A stretch of DNA of 64,000 nucleotides, from contig NZ_WGNY01000003.1 in assembly GCF_016124325.1 (NCBI RefSeq), forward strand, positions 1 through 64,000. The letters run 5' to 3'. The position numbers and the translations under genes are program-made. The notes under the pieces were generated by a model. That model did not search any database, was not told the origin of the DNA, and saw only the letters and a program-made list of their open reading frames with translations. Source of the DNA: Phenylobacterium sp. Lineage in GTDB: Bacteria > Pseudomonadota > Alphaproteobacteria > Caulobacterales > Caulobacteraceae. Of this stretch, positions 48,089-58,603 are shown piece after piece (within the stretch, counting starts at the first letter, position 1; each line of letters starts with the position of its first letter).

Positions 48089-48164
48089 GCATCTCATCGA
48101 CTGGGTCCCGGCTCGGCCTGCGCGCCTTCGGCGCTCCGTTGGCCGGGATGACGGAGGATACGGA

Positions 48165-49400
48165 ATGGACTTCAACGACAGCCCCGAAGAAGCCGCCTAC
48201 CGCGCCCAGGTCCGGGCGTGGCTCGAACAGAACGCGCCCAAGACCGGCGTCGGCATGGACGACATGGAAGGCGGGTCGAAGGACACCATGGCCGCCTCCA
48301 AGGCCTGGCAGGCGAAGAAGGCCGCGGCCGGCTACGCCTGCATCACCTGGCCCAAGGAGTGGGGCGGCCCGGGCGGCAACCCGGTCCAGCAGGTGATCTT
48401 CAACCAGGAGGAGGCCAGGCATCCGGTGCCGCCGAACCCGTTCCAGATCGGGCTCGGCATGTGCGTGCCGACCGTGATGGCCTTCGCCGACGCCGACACC
48501 AAGACGCGGTTCGTGGGGCCGGCCCTCAGGGGCGAGGAGATCTGGTGCCAGCTGTTCTCCGAGCCCTCGGGCGGTTCGGACGTGGCGGCGGCGCGCACCC
48601 GGGCGGTCAAGGCGCCGGACGGCTCGGGCGACTGGATCATCGACGGTCAGAAGGTGTGGACGACAGGCGCCCAGTTCTCGAACTTCGGGATCGTGGTGGT
48701 GCGCACCGATCCGGAGGCGCCCAAGCACAAGGGCCTGACCATGTTCTGGGTCGACATGAGCGACCCGGGCATCGAGGTGCGGCCGATCCACCAGATGTCG
48801 GGCGGCTCGGGCTTCAACGAGGTGTTCTTCACCGGCGTGCGCGTGCCGGACAGCCAGCGTCTGGGCGCGGTGAACGACGGCTGGCGCGTCAGCCTCGTCA
48901 CCCTGATGAACGAGCGGCTGGCGGTCGGCGGGCCGTCGGGGGCCAGCTGGAGCCAGTTCCTGGAGGCGGCCCGCGACATCACCGGCCTGGATGGCGCGCC
49001 GGCGATCAAGGATCGGGCGCTGCGCGAGAAGCTGGCCGACTGGTACGTCGCCACCGAGGGCCTCAAACACACCCGCAACCGCACCATGACCGCGCTCAGC
49101 CGCGGCCAGACGCCGGGGCCGGAAAGCTCGATCGGCAAGGTGGTCTCGGCCCTGCAGATGCAGGACCTCGCCAATTCGGCGGTGGAGATGCTGGACCAGT
49201 TCGGGATCATCAACGACCCGGCCCTCTCGCCGCTGGGCGGGGCGTTCCACATGTCGCTGATGAGCGCGCCGGGCCTGCGCATCGCCGGCGGCACCGACGA
49301 GATCCTGAAGAACATCATCGCCGAGCGGGTGCTGGGCCTGCCCGGCGACATCCGCGTCGACAAGGACGTGGCGTTCAAGGACTTGCCGACGGGCCGGTGA
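48165..49400 (+). CDS. acyl-CoA dehydrogenase family protein
   Basis: WPKEWGGPGGNPVQQVIFNQEEARHPVP; WCQLFSEPSGGSDVAAARTRAV; IDGQKVWTTGA; GGTDEILKNIIAERVLGLP. Confidence 0.93.
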   Translation: MDFNDSPEEAAYRAQVRAWLEQNAPKTGVGMDDMEGGSKDTMAASKAWQAKKAAAGYACITWPKEWGGPGGNPVQQVIFNQEEARHPVPPNPFQIGLGMCVPTVMAFADADTKTRFVGPALRGEEIWCQLFSEPSGGSDVAAARTRAVKAPDGSGDWIIDGQKVWTTGAQFSNFGIVVVRTDPEAPKHKGLTMFWVDMSDPGIEVRPIHQMSGGSGFNEVFFTGVRVPDSQRLGAVNDGWRVSLVTLMNERLAVGGPSGASWSQFLEAARDITGLDGAPAIKDRALREKLADWYVATEGLKHTRNRTMTALSRGQTPGPESSIGKVVSALQMQDLANSAVEMLDQFGIINDPALSPLGGAFHMSLMSAPGLRIAGGTDEILKNIIAERVLGLPGDIRVDKDVAFKDLPTGR

Positions 49401-49409
49401 CGGCGAGCC

Positions 49410-50684
49410 TCAGGCCGTGAGCGCCAGCGATTCCACGGCGCGGCCGTCGATGAGGCGCTCGTAGAGGCCGGTCAGCGCCTCGAAGGTGGCGTCCCAGCCG
49501 TGGCGGGTCTCGGCGCGGCGCCGCGCGGCGGCGGAGACCGCCGACAGGTCGCGCCGGAACAGGGCGTCGATCGCTTCCGCCAGACCGGCCGGTTCGACAT
49601 TGTCGGCGGGCTGGCCCACGGTCTCGTCGATCAGCTCGCCCACGCCGCCGCGGCGCGAGCCTACGACCGGCAGGCCCGCGGCCATGGCCTCGAGCACGAA
49701 GAGGCCGAAGATCTCGTTCTCGTTGGCGTGCAGGGCGGCGTCGCACGAGGCGAGCAGGCCGGCGAGGCGCACGGGGTCGCGCTCGAAGTCCAGGCTGATC
49801 ACCCGGGGCGACCAGGTCACGTCCTTGCCCGCGCCCACCAGCAGCAGGCGGTAGGGCGCGCCCAGCCGCTCGACCGCGGCCACCATGGACTCGATGTTCT
49901 TCTCGCGCGCCGGGCGGCCGGCGAAGACCAGCAGGCGGGTGTTGGCCGGCAGGCCCAGGCGGCGGATCAGCCGGGCGCGGTCGCCGCGCGCCGGATGGAA
50001 CAGGTCGGTGTCGACGCCGAGCTGCTGGATCGACATGCGGGTGACGCCCGCCTCGGCGAGGCGGCCGGCCATGTGGCGGCTGGGCGCGACCACGTGGTCG
50101 AAGCGCTGGTAGGCCTGGGCCCAGAAGCTGAAGGTGGGCGCTTCGGCCCATTCGCCGAAGTGCAGGGCCGCCAGGGCCGCGGCGTCGGTGTGGCAGAAGC
50201 CCACGACGGGGACGCCCAGGGCCTCGCCCGCGTAGAGCGCCGCGTGGCCGGGCACGAAGACGTCGCCGGCCTCGATGACGTCGGGCTCCAGGATGCGCAG
50301 CACCGTCTCCCACTTGGTGAGGCTGGCGGGCATGCGGTAGCCGTTGCCGAACGGCAGGCGCGCTGCGGAGATGCTGACCACGCCCTCGGCCTCGGCGCGG
50401 GTGCGCGCGCCGGGCACCACCAGCGTGTGGTCGATGTCGCGCCGCCGGCGGGCCAGCCAGGCGCGCTTGGCCATGAGGTAGCGCTTCACGCCGCCGGAGC
50501 GGGGCGCGTACATCATGGTGGTGTCGATGAGGTGGAAGCCCTCGCCCGGCTCGCGTTCGCCGCCCAGGCGCAGGACGTTCTCGTAGCGGGGCGGCAGGCC
50601 TTCGAGGCCGCGGCCCGAGCGGCGCTCGATGATGCTGCTGGCGGCGGCGCTGAACAGTTCGGCCTGGGAGGCGGGCCGCAGCAC
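49410..50684 (-). CDS. glycosyltransferase family 4-like protein
   Basis: VAPSRHMAGRLAEAGVTRMSIQQLGVDTDLFHP; LLVFAGRPAREKNIESMVAAVERL; ENEIFGLFVLEAMAAGLPVVGSRRGGVGELI. Confidence 0.93.
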   Translation of the reverse strand: MLRPASQAELFSAAASSIIERRSGRGLEGLPPRYENVLRLGGEREPGEGFHLIDTTMMYAPRSGGVKRYLMAKRAWLARRRRDIDHTLVVPGARTRAEAEGVVSISAARLPFGNGYRMPASLTKWETVLRILEPDVIEAGDVFVPGHAALYAGEALGVPVVGFCHTDAAALAALHFGEWAEAPTFSFWAQAYQRFDHVVAPSRHMAGRLAEAGVTRMSIQQLGVDTDLFHPARGDRARLIRRLGLPANTRLLVFAGRPAREKNIESMVAAVERLGAPYRLLLVGAGKDVTWSPRVISLDFERDPVRLAGLLASCDAALHANENEIFGLFVLEAMAAGLPVVGSRRGGVGELIDETVGQPADNVEPAGLAEAIDALFRRDLSAVSAAARRRAETRHGWDATFEALTGLYERLIDGRAVESLALTA

Positions 50685-51018
50685 CTTGGCTTTCAGGGCC
50701 TTGGTGGCGCGCCGCGTCGCCTTGCGTTTCCAGATTCCGGCCAGTGGTCCCGTCCTCTTGCCGAAGGGCGCGTCCGCGCGCGGAGCGATCCGCGGAGGCG
50801 CCCTTGAAGACCGATCGCCGGGCCGTTGCCCCGACTCACCCGGTCGACGCGGAGCGCGGCCATACTATCGACCGCGCCGACGATGTCATCGGTCATGGCG
50901 GCGGTTTCAAGGCGGCCCTGAAACCCGCGCGCGGCCGTCCGCCCGCGCCGCGCGGCCATGGTTCAAGTCGCGACGGCTTCCGAGGGGCCGGAAATCGTCT
51001 CGCCGTCGACGGTGCGGG

Positions 51019-52311
51019 TCAGGCCTTGGGCACGAAGGGCAACACCAGCAGGATCGCGGCATAGGCCGCGATGCTGGCGAAGACGGCGGTCTGGAAGCCG
51101 CCCTGGCGGTCGTAGAGCCAGGCGCCCAGCAGGTCGCCGAAGCGAAGCGAGACGAAGAACATGGCGACGAACATCATCATCATCGCGCCCTGCAGGCCGG
51201 GCGGGCAGGCGCGGATCGCCAGGTCGGTGAAGGCCGCCTGGGCCAAGCCGCCGATCAGGCCGATGACCGCCGCCGCCACCAGCGCCTCGGTCGGGTTCCG
51301 CACGAACAGCAGCGGCGACATCTGGACCACCGCCATGGCGGCGCCGACCCACAGCAGGGTCCGCAGCCTTACCCGCCGGCAAAGCCAGCCATAGGCGAAC
51401 ATCACCGGGGTGAAGGCGCCCATGAAGATGCCGAACCAGGCCCCGACCTGGGCGTCGGTGGCGTGCAGGTCGTTGGACAGATGGAACTGAAGCACCGCGC
51501 CGGCCGCGGGCGCGAACTGCCACAGGAGCTGGATCGCCATCACCGGATAGAGCGGACGGTTGCGGAAGAGACGCGCGATGTCGTGGGCGGCGCCGCGATC
51601 GCGCGGCCGGGCGTGGTGCGCGTCCAGCAGCCGCCGCGGGCCGAAGGCGCCGAGGATCGCCACGGCCGCCATGAGCGCCGCGCCCAGGCCGAACAGCAGC
51701 CGCGCGGCCGTCACCGCGTCGCGGCCTTCGAGGTACTGGGAGAGCGCTCCGCCCAGGAAGTAGGCGGCCAGGTTGGGCGCGAGCACGGCGAGGTTGCCCA
51801 TCACGCTGGCCTGGCCGGTGATCGCCTCCTCCTGGCTCAGCATGGAGGTGGCGCCGCGCAGGGCCGCGAACACGAACTGCAGGCCGATGGTCACCGCTAG
51901 CACGCCGCCGAGCAGCAGGCCGTAGCTGGGCGCCCGCGCGGCCAGCACGCCGTAGGCCGCCGCCGCCATGGGGGCGAAGATCACCATGAAGCCGCGGTCC
52001 CCGCGCCCGAGCGGGCTCCAGACGTCGCGGAGGAACCCGAACGCGAACCCCACGAACAGCGGAATCGAGGCCAGCAGGTTGAACAGCGCCACGTCGTGGG
52101 CCGACATGTGCAGCCGGTTCTTGAGGAAGAACACGACCGGGAGGCCGATCAGGCCCTCGTAGGGCACGGCGAACTGGCAGAGCGTGAGCGCGACGCCGCC
52201 ATAGATCAGCATTGTCCGGCGCTCGCCGTCCGAGAGCCGCGGCGAGTCGGGCGGCCGGCCCGACAGGGCCATCGCCTCGGCCTCGCCGTCGATCTTGAAG
52301 TCCATCGTCAT
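51019..52311 (-). CDS. MFS transporter
   Basis: ~12 hydrophobic segments; loop LRDVWSPLGRGDRGFM between early TM helices. Confidence 0.85.
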   Translation of the reverse strand: MTMDFKIDGEAEAMALSGRPPDSPRLSDGERRTMLIYGGVALTLCQFAVPYEGLIGLPVVFFLKNRLHMSAHDVALFNLLASIPLFVGFAFGFLRDVWSPLGRGDRGFMVIFAPMAAAAYGVLAARAPSYGLLLGGVLAVTIGLQFVFAALRGATSMLSQEEAITGQASVMGNLAVLAPNLAAYFLGGALSQYLEGRDAVTAARLLFGLGAALMAAVAILGAFGPRRLLDAHHARPRDRGAAHDIARLFRNRPLYPVMAIQLLWQFAPAAGAVLQFHLSNDLHATDAQVGAWFGIFMGAFTPVMFAYGWLCRRVRLRTLLWVGAAMAVVQMSPLLFVRNPTEALVAAAVIGLIGGLAQAAFTDLAIRACPPGLQGAMMMMFVAMFFVSLRFGDLLGAWLYDRQGGFQTAVFASIAAYAAILLVLPFVPKA

Positions 52312-52397
52312 CGACGCCCCCCGTCCGAGACCCCGAAATCACGCTCACAGGGGCCGGGCCGGCTGGCAAGCGCCGCGGAACCGCGGCGCGATGCGTT

Positions 52398-53990
52398 TCA
52401 CTGCGGGTCGAAGGCCTGACCGATTTCAGGGCGGACGGCGACGGACGGCATGAACTCGGGCTCGCGGCGGGCGTGGGAGGCCTGTTCGAAGGCGTAGCCC
52501 AGGCCCAGCAGCCGGGCCTCGGACCAGGCGGGGCCCAGGAACGAAATCCCGATCGGCAGGCCGGACGCGTAGCCCGCCGGCACGGTCAGGTGCGGGTATC
52601 CCGACACGGCCGGAGGCGTCGAGGGCGAGCCGAAGAAGCGCCCGCCGTTCACCGGGTCGACGATCGAGGCCGGGCCGCCGCTGGGCGCGACGACGGCGGC
52701 GAGGTCGTCCTTGGCCAGCATGTCGTCGATCGCCCGGCGGGCCAGGGTGGTGGCCTCGGCGCGCTTGGCCAGGTAGCCGGCGTCGGTGATCGGCGGCATG
52801 GACTCGGCCGAGACGAAGATGTCCTGGCCGAACAGCGCCAGTTCGCGGGGCTCGGCGGCATTGAAGGCGATCAGGTCGGCGAGCGAGCGGGTCTTCACGG
52901 CGGGCGGCGTCGCGGCGAGGTAGGCGTCGATCGCCGCCTTGAATTCGATGCGCAGGCAGTCGCCCTCCAGGGTATCGATCCGCCCGGTGGTCTTGGCGTC
53001 GGGGCCGGCGACATCGACCAGGACGGCCCCCTGATCGCGCAGGACCTGGAGCGCGGCGTCGAACACCGCGTCCATCTGGCGCGAACGCCCGCTGTTGGGC
53101 CGCCAGACGCCGATGCGCGCGCCCTTGAGCGCGCCGCGGTCCAGGGCGGCGAGGTAGTTCGCCCGTTTCGCATCGGCCTCCGCCGTCGCCGGATCGGCCG
53201 GGTCGGCGCCGGCGATCACGGTGAGCAGGGCGGCCGCGTCGGCCACGGTGCGGGTCATCGGCCCGGCGGTGTCCTGTTCGGGCGAGATCGGCGCGATGCC
53301 GGTGCGAGAGACGAGGCCGACCGTGGGCTTGAGGCCGACGATCCCGTTCATGGCCGCCGGGCAGGTGACCGAGCCGTCGGTCTCGGTGCCCAGGGCCACG
53401 GCGGCGAGGCCGGCGGCGATCCCCGCGCCCGAGCCCGACGACGAGCCGCAGGCGCTGCGGTCCAGCGAATAGGGGTTGCGCACCAGCCCGCCCACCGCGC
53501 TCCAGCCGCTGATCGACTGGCGCGAGCGGAAGTTGGCCCATTCGGAGAGGTTGGTCTTGCCCAGGATCACGGCCCCGGCCTCGACGAGGCGCTGCACGAT
53601 CGGCGCGTCCTGCGCGGCGACGTTGGCGGTGAGCGCGAGGGAGCCGGCGGTGGTGGGCCCGCTCTCGCGGCTCTCGATATTGTCCTTCAGCAGCACCGGC
53701 ACGCCATGGAGCGGCCCGCGGACTTGGCCCGCGCGCCGTTCCGCGTCGAGCCGGCGCGCGTCGTCCACGGCGTGGGGGTTGAGCGCGATGACGGCGTTGA
53801 GCTTGGGGCCGGCGCGGTCGATGCGTTCGATGCGCTCCAGATAGGCGCGGACCAGCTGTTCGGACGTGACCCGCCCATCGGTCATCGCCGCCTGCTGCTC
53901 TCCGGCCGAGGCGTAGGGGCTGAGGGGCTGGGCTCGGGCGGTGGCGGCCAAGGCCCCGAGCATGACGGCGATGGCGACGGATCTCAACAT
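52398..53990 (-). CDS. amidase (amidase signature family)
   Basis: [77 protein letters not shown]; signal peptide. Confidence 0.94.
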   Translation of the reverse strand: MLRSVAIAVMLGALAATARAQPLSPYASAGEQQAAMTDGRVTSEQLVRAYLERIERIDRAGPKLNAVIALNPHAVDDARRLDAERRAGQVRGPLHGVPVLLKDNIESRESGPTTAGSLALTANVAAQDAPIVQRLVEAGAVILGKTNLSEWANFRSRQSISGWSAVGGLVRNPYSLDRSACGSSSGSGAGIAAGLAAVALGTETDGSVTCPAAMNGIVGLKPTVGLVSRTGIAPISPEQDTAGPMTRTVADAAALLTVIAGADPADPATAEADAKRANYLAALDRGALKGARIGVWRPNSGRSRQMDAVFDAALQVLRDQGAVLVDVAGPDAKTTGRIDTLEGDCLRIEFKAAIDAYLAATPPAVKTRSLADLIAFNAAEPRELALFGQDIFVSAESMPPITDAGYLAKRAEATTLARRAIDDMLAKDDLAAVVAPSGGPASIVDPVNGGRFFGSPSTPPAVSGYPHLTVPAGYASGLPIGISFLGPAWSEARLLGLGYAFEQASHARREPEFMPSVAVRPEIGQAFDPQ

Positions 53991-54061
53991 GGGCGGCCTC
54001 GTATGGGTCCCGCCGTTGTAGCCGTCCGGCCGCCGGGCGCCAGCCGCCAGCGCGGCGGAGG

Positions 54062-54421
54062 TTAGCTTCCCCCTGTCGCCCGGCCGCAGGCGGCGGCGAG
54101 CGCCGAGAGGGAGATCGGCTTGTCCACCACCGGCGTGTCGCCGTGGTCGAACGCGTCGGGATTGCCGGTCACGTAGACGACCGGGATCCGGCCGAACGCG
54201 GCCCTGATCCGCTCCACCGCCTCGGCGCCGGTGCCGCTGTGGATCCTGTAGTCGGCGGTGATCAGATCGGGCCGGTTCGACGCGGCGAAGCGCATCGCGT
54301 CGCCCGGAGAGTCGGCGATATCGAAGGTCCGGTACCCGAGATCGGAGAGCAGAGCCTCCAACTCGAGCGCGATAATAGGCTCGTCCTCAATGATGAGAAC
54401 GTGACCACCCGACACGTCCAC
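54062..54421 (-). CDS. single-domain response regulator receiver
   Basis: VLIIEDEPIIALELEALLSDLGYRTF...ITADYRIHSGTGAEAV...VVYVTGNPDAF...DKPIS; GTG start. Confidence 0.85.
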   Translation of the reverse strand: MDVSGGHVLIIEDEPIIALELEALLSDLGYRTFDIADSPGDAMRFAASNRPDLITADYRIHSGTGAEAVERIRAAFGRIPVVYVTGNPDAFDHGDTPVVDKPISLSALAAACGRATGGS

Positions 54422-54498
54422 GCGACTCACCCGCCGATTGCACCCTGCATCTGAGGGTGGAGTGATCGCTACGGCGATGCAAGCGTCGGATAGCCGAC

Positions 54499-57400
54499 TT
54501 ATCGACCTTTCGTCGAGCCCAACCCCGCGAGCAGCTCGGAAACGGCGACGTCCAGCTGCCGGTCCTGTCCGGACAGGGTTTCGCCGAGGGCGCGCTCCAC
54601 CGTCACGTCGACCGGCCTGGGGGCGCCTTCCATGTCGCGTCCGTCGGCGCCCTGGATGCGGATGAACGGCACGCGCAGCACCGATCCGTCGATCAGGGTC
54701 CGGGCGCCGGTGTAGATGATCCAGCCCGCCGTGGGCGTCCCCACCACCTTCCCGAGGCCGAGCGTCCGGTAGCCTTCGGTGAAGTCCTCGGCGTCGGAGA
54801 GGGACGACTCGTTGGTGACGAGAATGGTGGGCAGGCCCAGGGCCCGCTGCCCCAGGTTCTGCCGGCTGGGCAGGCCGAAGAGGTCGCGCGGGGTCATGGT
54901 CAGGAAGTTGCGGCGGGCGAACACGTCGAGGACATAGCCGTTCACGAAGCCGCCGTTGTTGTTGCGCACGTCGATGACCACGCCCTGCCGGCCCTGGTTC
55001 TGGGCGTCGAGGTCGATGTAGAGCTGGTCGAGGCTGGTCGAGCTCATGTCGCGGATGTGGACGTAGCCCAGCCGTCCGCCGCTGGCCTTCTCCACATAGG
55101 CGCGCCGGCCGTTCACCCACTGGCGATACAGCAGGCCCGCCGCGACCCCGGGCGTCACGGGCCGCACCACCGCCTCGCGCGAGGTTCCGCCGCGCGCCAT
55201 GGTCAGCACGGTGCGGTCGCCGGCCTTGTCCAGCAGCAGGGCGTCGAGATTCACGCCGGCGCCGAGCGGCTTGCCGTCGACGGCGGTCAGCACGTCGCCC
55301 GGCCGGATCGAGCCTTCGATATCGGCGGGGCCGAGGGCGACCACCTCCCGCACCACCAGCCCGCGGCCCGCCTCGTAGGCCTCGCGGTCGAAGCGCAGGC
55401 CGAGGTCGCCGACGCGGGCGGCCGGGACGGCGCCGAAGCCCTCGCGCGGCGGGTTGATCCCCGAATGCGAGGCGTCGAGTTCGCCGATCATCAGATTGAT
55501 CACCCGGCGCAGTTCGTCGGGGGTGCGCGCGCCTTGCGCGAACGGCTCGAAGCGGCTGCGCAGGGCGGCCCAGTCCCGGCCGTGGAAGGCCGGGTCGTAG
55601 AAGGCCACGTTCAGCGTCGACCAGGCCTCGTCGAACACCACCTGCTTCTCGGCGTCGAAGCGCACGACCATGTCGGCGGTCACGGCGATGAGACGCGGCT
55701 TGGGGGTCATGAGCGGCGTCGCGCTGATGCGGCCGCCGTCCAGGTAGTAGAGTTCCTTGCCGTCGGGGCTGAAGGCGTAGTCCTGCTTGGGCCGCCGCCC
55801 GCCGGTGACCTGGGCGGGGACGGCCGGCTCCTTGGCCAGTTCGTCGAGGCTGTAGCGGTAGAGGTTCTCCTGGCCGCCCAGCGTCGCCCGATAGACCAGC
55901 GTCTTGCCGTCGGGACTGATCACCGGCTCGTCGACCGAGCCGCCCAGCGGGATAAAGCTGGCCCGCTCGCGGATGCCCTCGAAGACGATCCGCACCTGGG
56001 GGACCTTGTGGGGCTCGGGGGCGGCGGCCTGGGCCGGCGGCGGGGCTTCGGGCGGGGGCTCGTCCTCCTCCTCGGCGGCCTTGGGCGGCGGAGCCTTGCT
56101 GCGCGGGCCGGCGGGCGCCGGATTGTCGGCTGGCGCGCGGAACAGGTCGCGGAAGGCGTCCTCTCGGTACTTCGGCGTGTGCGGCAGCAGGTCGATCCGC
56201 ACCATGCGCGAGTCCTCGCTGCGCTGGGCGCTGTCGAACACCAGATACTGGCCGTCGGGCGACCAGGCGATGCGGTCGGCGGCGGCGCCGTTGGCCAGGA
56301 AGCTCACGGGCCGCGCTTCGCCGCCCGCGGCCGGGACCACCCACACATTGCGGAACGAGCGGCGGTCGGTGACGCCGAACGCCAGCCACTTCGAGTCGGG
56401 CGACCAGGCGACCCGCGAGTCGTTGCGGTCGATCGCGCCGGTGAACACCACCTGGTCGCGGCCGGGCCGGCCGTCGCCCAGGGTCAGCACGTGCAACTCC
56501 CGGGGACCGTGGAAATAGGCCAGCATCTTGCCGTCCGGCGAATAGACGGGCGCGGCGTCCAGCCCGCCGGCCTCGGTGAGCGGCCGGGCCTTCTGGCTGG
56601 CGAAATCGTATTCGACGACCCGCCGCGCCAGCCCCTCCTCGGCGACGAAGGCGAGGCGGCGGCTGTCGGGAGACCAGGCCAGGTCGCCCTCCGCGCCCTC
56701 GGTCTCGGTGATGCGCTCCGCCCGCCCGCCGTCCTTGGCCGGGGCGGCGAAGACCTCGCCATGGGCGATCACGGCCAGCTTCTTGCCGTCGGGCGACAGG
56801 GCCAGGCCCGCGAAGCGCGTCTCGGCGAGGCGGCGTTCGCCGGCGGCGGCGGGCGCGCCGCGCAGCACGATCGGCACCCGGGCCGCCGCGCCGGTGGCCG
56901 GATCCGCTTTCCAGATCTCGAACCCGCGTTCGAAGACGATGGCGCGGCCGTCATAGGCGATGGAGGGGAAGAGCACGCGGCCCTCGGTGAAATGCGTCAC
57001 CGCCCGGGGCTGTGCGCCCGGGTCGAGCGACAGGCTCCACAGGTTCTCGGCCCCGCCCTCGTCGCTCATGAAGTAGAGGGTCCGCCCGTCCGGCGCCCAC
57101 ATGGGCCACAGGCGCTTGGAGGTGGCGCCCAGCAGGCGGCGGTAGGGCGCGTCGGCGGCGACGCCCTTCAGCCAGAGCTCGGCCTCGTCGATGTGGGAAT
57201 GGCCGTTACGCCACCACTGGGCGCTCGAAAGGCCCTTGGCCATCAGGGCGATCGACGCGCCATCGGGCGACGGGGCGGCGTCGAACTCGTTGAGGTAGCG
57301 TTCGCGGCTGACCTCCAGGGGCGTGCCGCCGGCGGCCGCCACGCGGAACACGTCGTTCTGGCGGGCGACGTCGTTGGCCGGCGAGGAGAAGTAGATCCAC

Positions 57401-57777
57401 CGGCCGTCGCGCGACCAGGCGTCGAGCTGCTCGGCGGCGTCGGACCAGGTGAGGCGGCGGATGGCCCCGGTCGCGAACGTCAGGACGTAGAGGTCCGGCG
57501 AGCCCGCGCGGGTGGAGGTGAACGCCAGTTCGCGCCCGTCGGGCGAGTAGATCGGCCGGCCTTCGGTGGCCGCGTCGGTGACCAGCAGGCTGGCCGCGCC
57601 GCCGCCCGCCGGGACGGTCCAGATGTCGCCGCCGGAGACGAAGGCGATCTCGGCGCCGTCCGGCGAGAGCGCGGGCTCCGACAGGGTCGGCCTCGGCTCG
57701 GCATGGGCGGCCGCGCATCCGGCGAAAACGGCCGCGACGGCGGACAGCAGGCGGCCGATCAGGCGGCGTTTGGGCAT
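54499..57777 (-). CDS. Tricorn-like/S41 family peptidase with PD40 beta-propeller
   Basis: Signal peptide; repeated SPDGxxIAF-type PD40 repeats; PDZ region; VIDVRNNNGGFVNGYVLDVFARR; LVTNESSLSDAEDFTEGYRTLGLGKVVGTPTAG (catalytic Ser). Confidence 0.92.
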   Translation of the reverse strand: MPKRRLIGRLLSAVAAVFAGCAAAHAEPRPTLSEPALSPDGAEIAFVSGGDIWTVPAGGGAASLLVTDAATEGRPIYSPDGRELAFTSTRAGSPDLYVLTFATGAIRRLTWSDAAEQLDAWSRDGRWIYFSSPANDVARQNDVFRVAAAGGTPLEVSRERYLNEFDAAPSPDGASIALMAKGLSSAQWWRNGHSHIDEAELWLKGVAADAPYRRLLGATSKRLWPMWAPDGRTLYFMSDEGGAENLWSLSLDPGAQPRAVTHFTEGRVLFPSIAYDGRAIVFERGFEIWKADPATGAAARVPIVLRGAPAAAGERRLAETRFAGLALSPDGKKLAVIAHGEVFAAPAKDGGRAERITETEGAEGDLAWSPDSRRLAFVAEEGLARRVVEYDFASQKARPLTEAGGLDAAPVYSPDGKMLAYFHGPRELHVLTLGDGRPGRDQVVFTGAIDRNDSRVAWSPDSKWLAFGVTDRRSFRNVWVVPAAGGEARPVSFLANGAAADRIAWSPDGQYLVFDSAQRSEDSRMVRIDLLPHTPKYREDAFRDLFRAPADNPAPAGPRSKAPPPKAAEEEDEPPPEAPPPAQAAAPEPHKVPQVRIVFEGIRERASFIPLGGSVDEPVISPDGKTLVYRATLGGQENLYRYSLDELAKEPAVPAQVTGGRRPKQDYAFSPDGKELYYLDGGRISATPLMTPKPRLIAVTADMVVRFDAEKQVVFDEAWSTLNVAFYDPAFHGRDWAALRSRFEPFAQGARTPDELRRVINLMIGELDASHSGINPPREGFGAVPAARVGDLGLRFDREAYEAGRGLVVREVVALGPADIEGSIRPGDVLTAVDGKPLGAGVNLDALLLDKAGDRTVLTMARGGTSREAVVRPVTPGVAAGLLYRQWVNGRRAYVEKASGGRLGYVHIRDMSSTSLDQLYIDLDAQNQGRQGVVIDVRNNNGGFVNGYVLDVFARRNFLTMTPRDLFGLPSRQNLGQRALGLPTILVTNESSLSDAEDFTEGYRTLGLGKVVGTPTAGWIIYTGARTLIDGSVLRVPFIRIQGADGRDMEGAPRPVDVTVERALGETLSGQDRQLDVAVSELLAGLGSTKGR

Positions 57778-57922
57778 GGACGGTCCCCACACGACTTGGC
57801 CTGAGAATCGTAATGGCGGCTCCGCCACGACGCCAGCGCCGCGGCGTCGCCCACTGGGAAGCGCCGCCCGCGACTCGCGCGTCAGGAGATTCCCGTCCGA
57901 GGACGCGGCCTCGCGAGGCCGA

Positions 57923-58489
57923 TCAGTCCTTGGCGCGTTCCTGGTAGGTGCCGTCTTCGGTGAGGACGACGATCTTGGTGCCGGTCGAGATGTAGGGCGG
58001 GATCATGACCCGCAGGCCGTTCGAGAGCACCGCCGGCTTGTACGACGACGAGGCGGTCTGGCCCTTCACCGACGGTTCGGTCTCGACCACTTCGAACACC
58101 GCCGTGCGGGGCAGTTCGATGGCGATCGGCACGCCCTCGTGGGTGGAGAGCTTCACCGTGCAGCCGTCCGTCAGATAGGGCGCGCTGTCGCCGATGATGT
58201 CCTCCGAGGCGACGACCTGGTCGTAGCTCTCGGGGTTCATGAAGTGGAACCCTTCGCCGTCCTGGTAGAGGAAGGTGTAGTCGCGGTCGTCGACGATCGC
58301 GCGTTCGACCGTCTCGGTGGTGCGGTAGCGTTCGGAGATCTTCACCCCGTCGGAAATGCGCCGCATGTTGAGCTGGGTGACCGGCGTGCCCTTGCCCGGA
58401 TGGATGTTCTCGGCGCTGAGCACGACGTAGAGCTTGCCTTCGAGATCGACGACCGCGCCCTTGCGCAGCGAGCTGGCGGAAACTTTCAA
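57923..58489 (-). CDS. efp: elongation factor P
   Basis: [64 protein letters not shown]; Lys-bearing HPGKGTP loop. Confidence 0.96.
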   Translation of the reverse strand: MKVSASSLRKGAVVDLEGKLYVVLSAENIHPGKGTPVTQLNMRRISDGVKISERYRTTETVERAIVDDRDYTFLYQDGEGFHFMNPESYDQVVASEDIIGDSAPYLTDGCTVKLSTHEGVPIAIELPRTAVFEVVETEPSVKGQTASSSYKPAVLSNGLRVMIPPYISTGTKIVVLTEDGTYQERAKD

Positions 58490-58603
58490 GTGTGGCCTCG
58501 ATGATGCGGCGGACGGCCGTTAAACCTATCCGCTGATGAAATCTTCGTGGCGCCCCTATAGCGATGTGCGCCGAAATCTCCACCCCCCAGCCGGTCGCAA
58601 GCC

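Noticed and set aside
55057-57804. 915-aa plus-strand ORF
   Set aside because: Antisense to the Tricorn-like protease; no recognisable domain.
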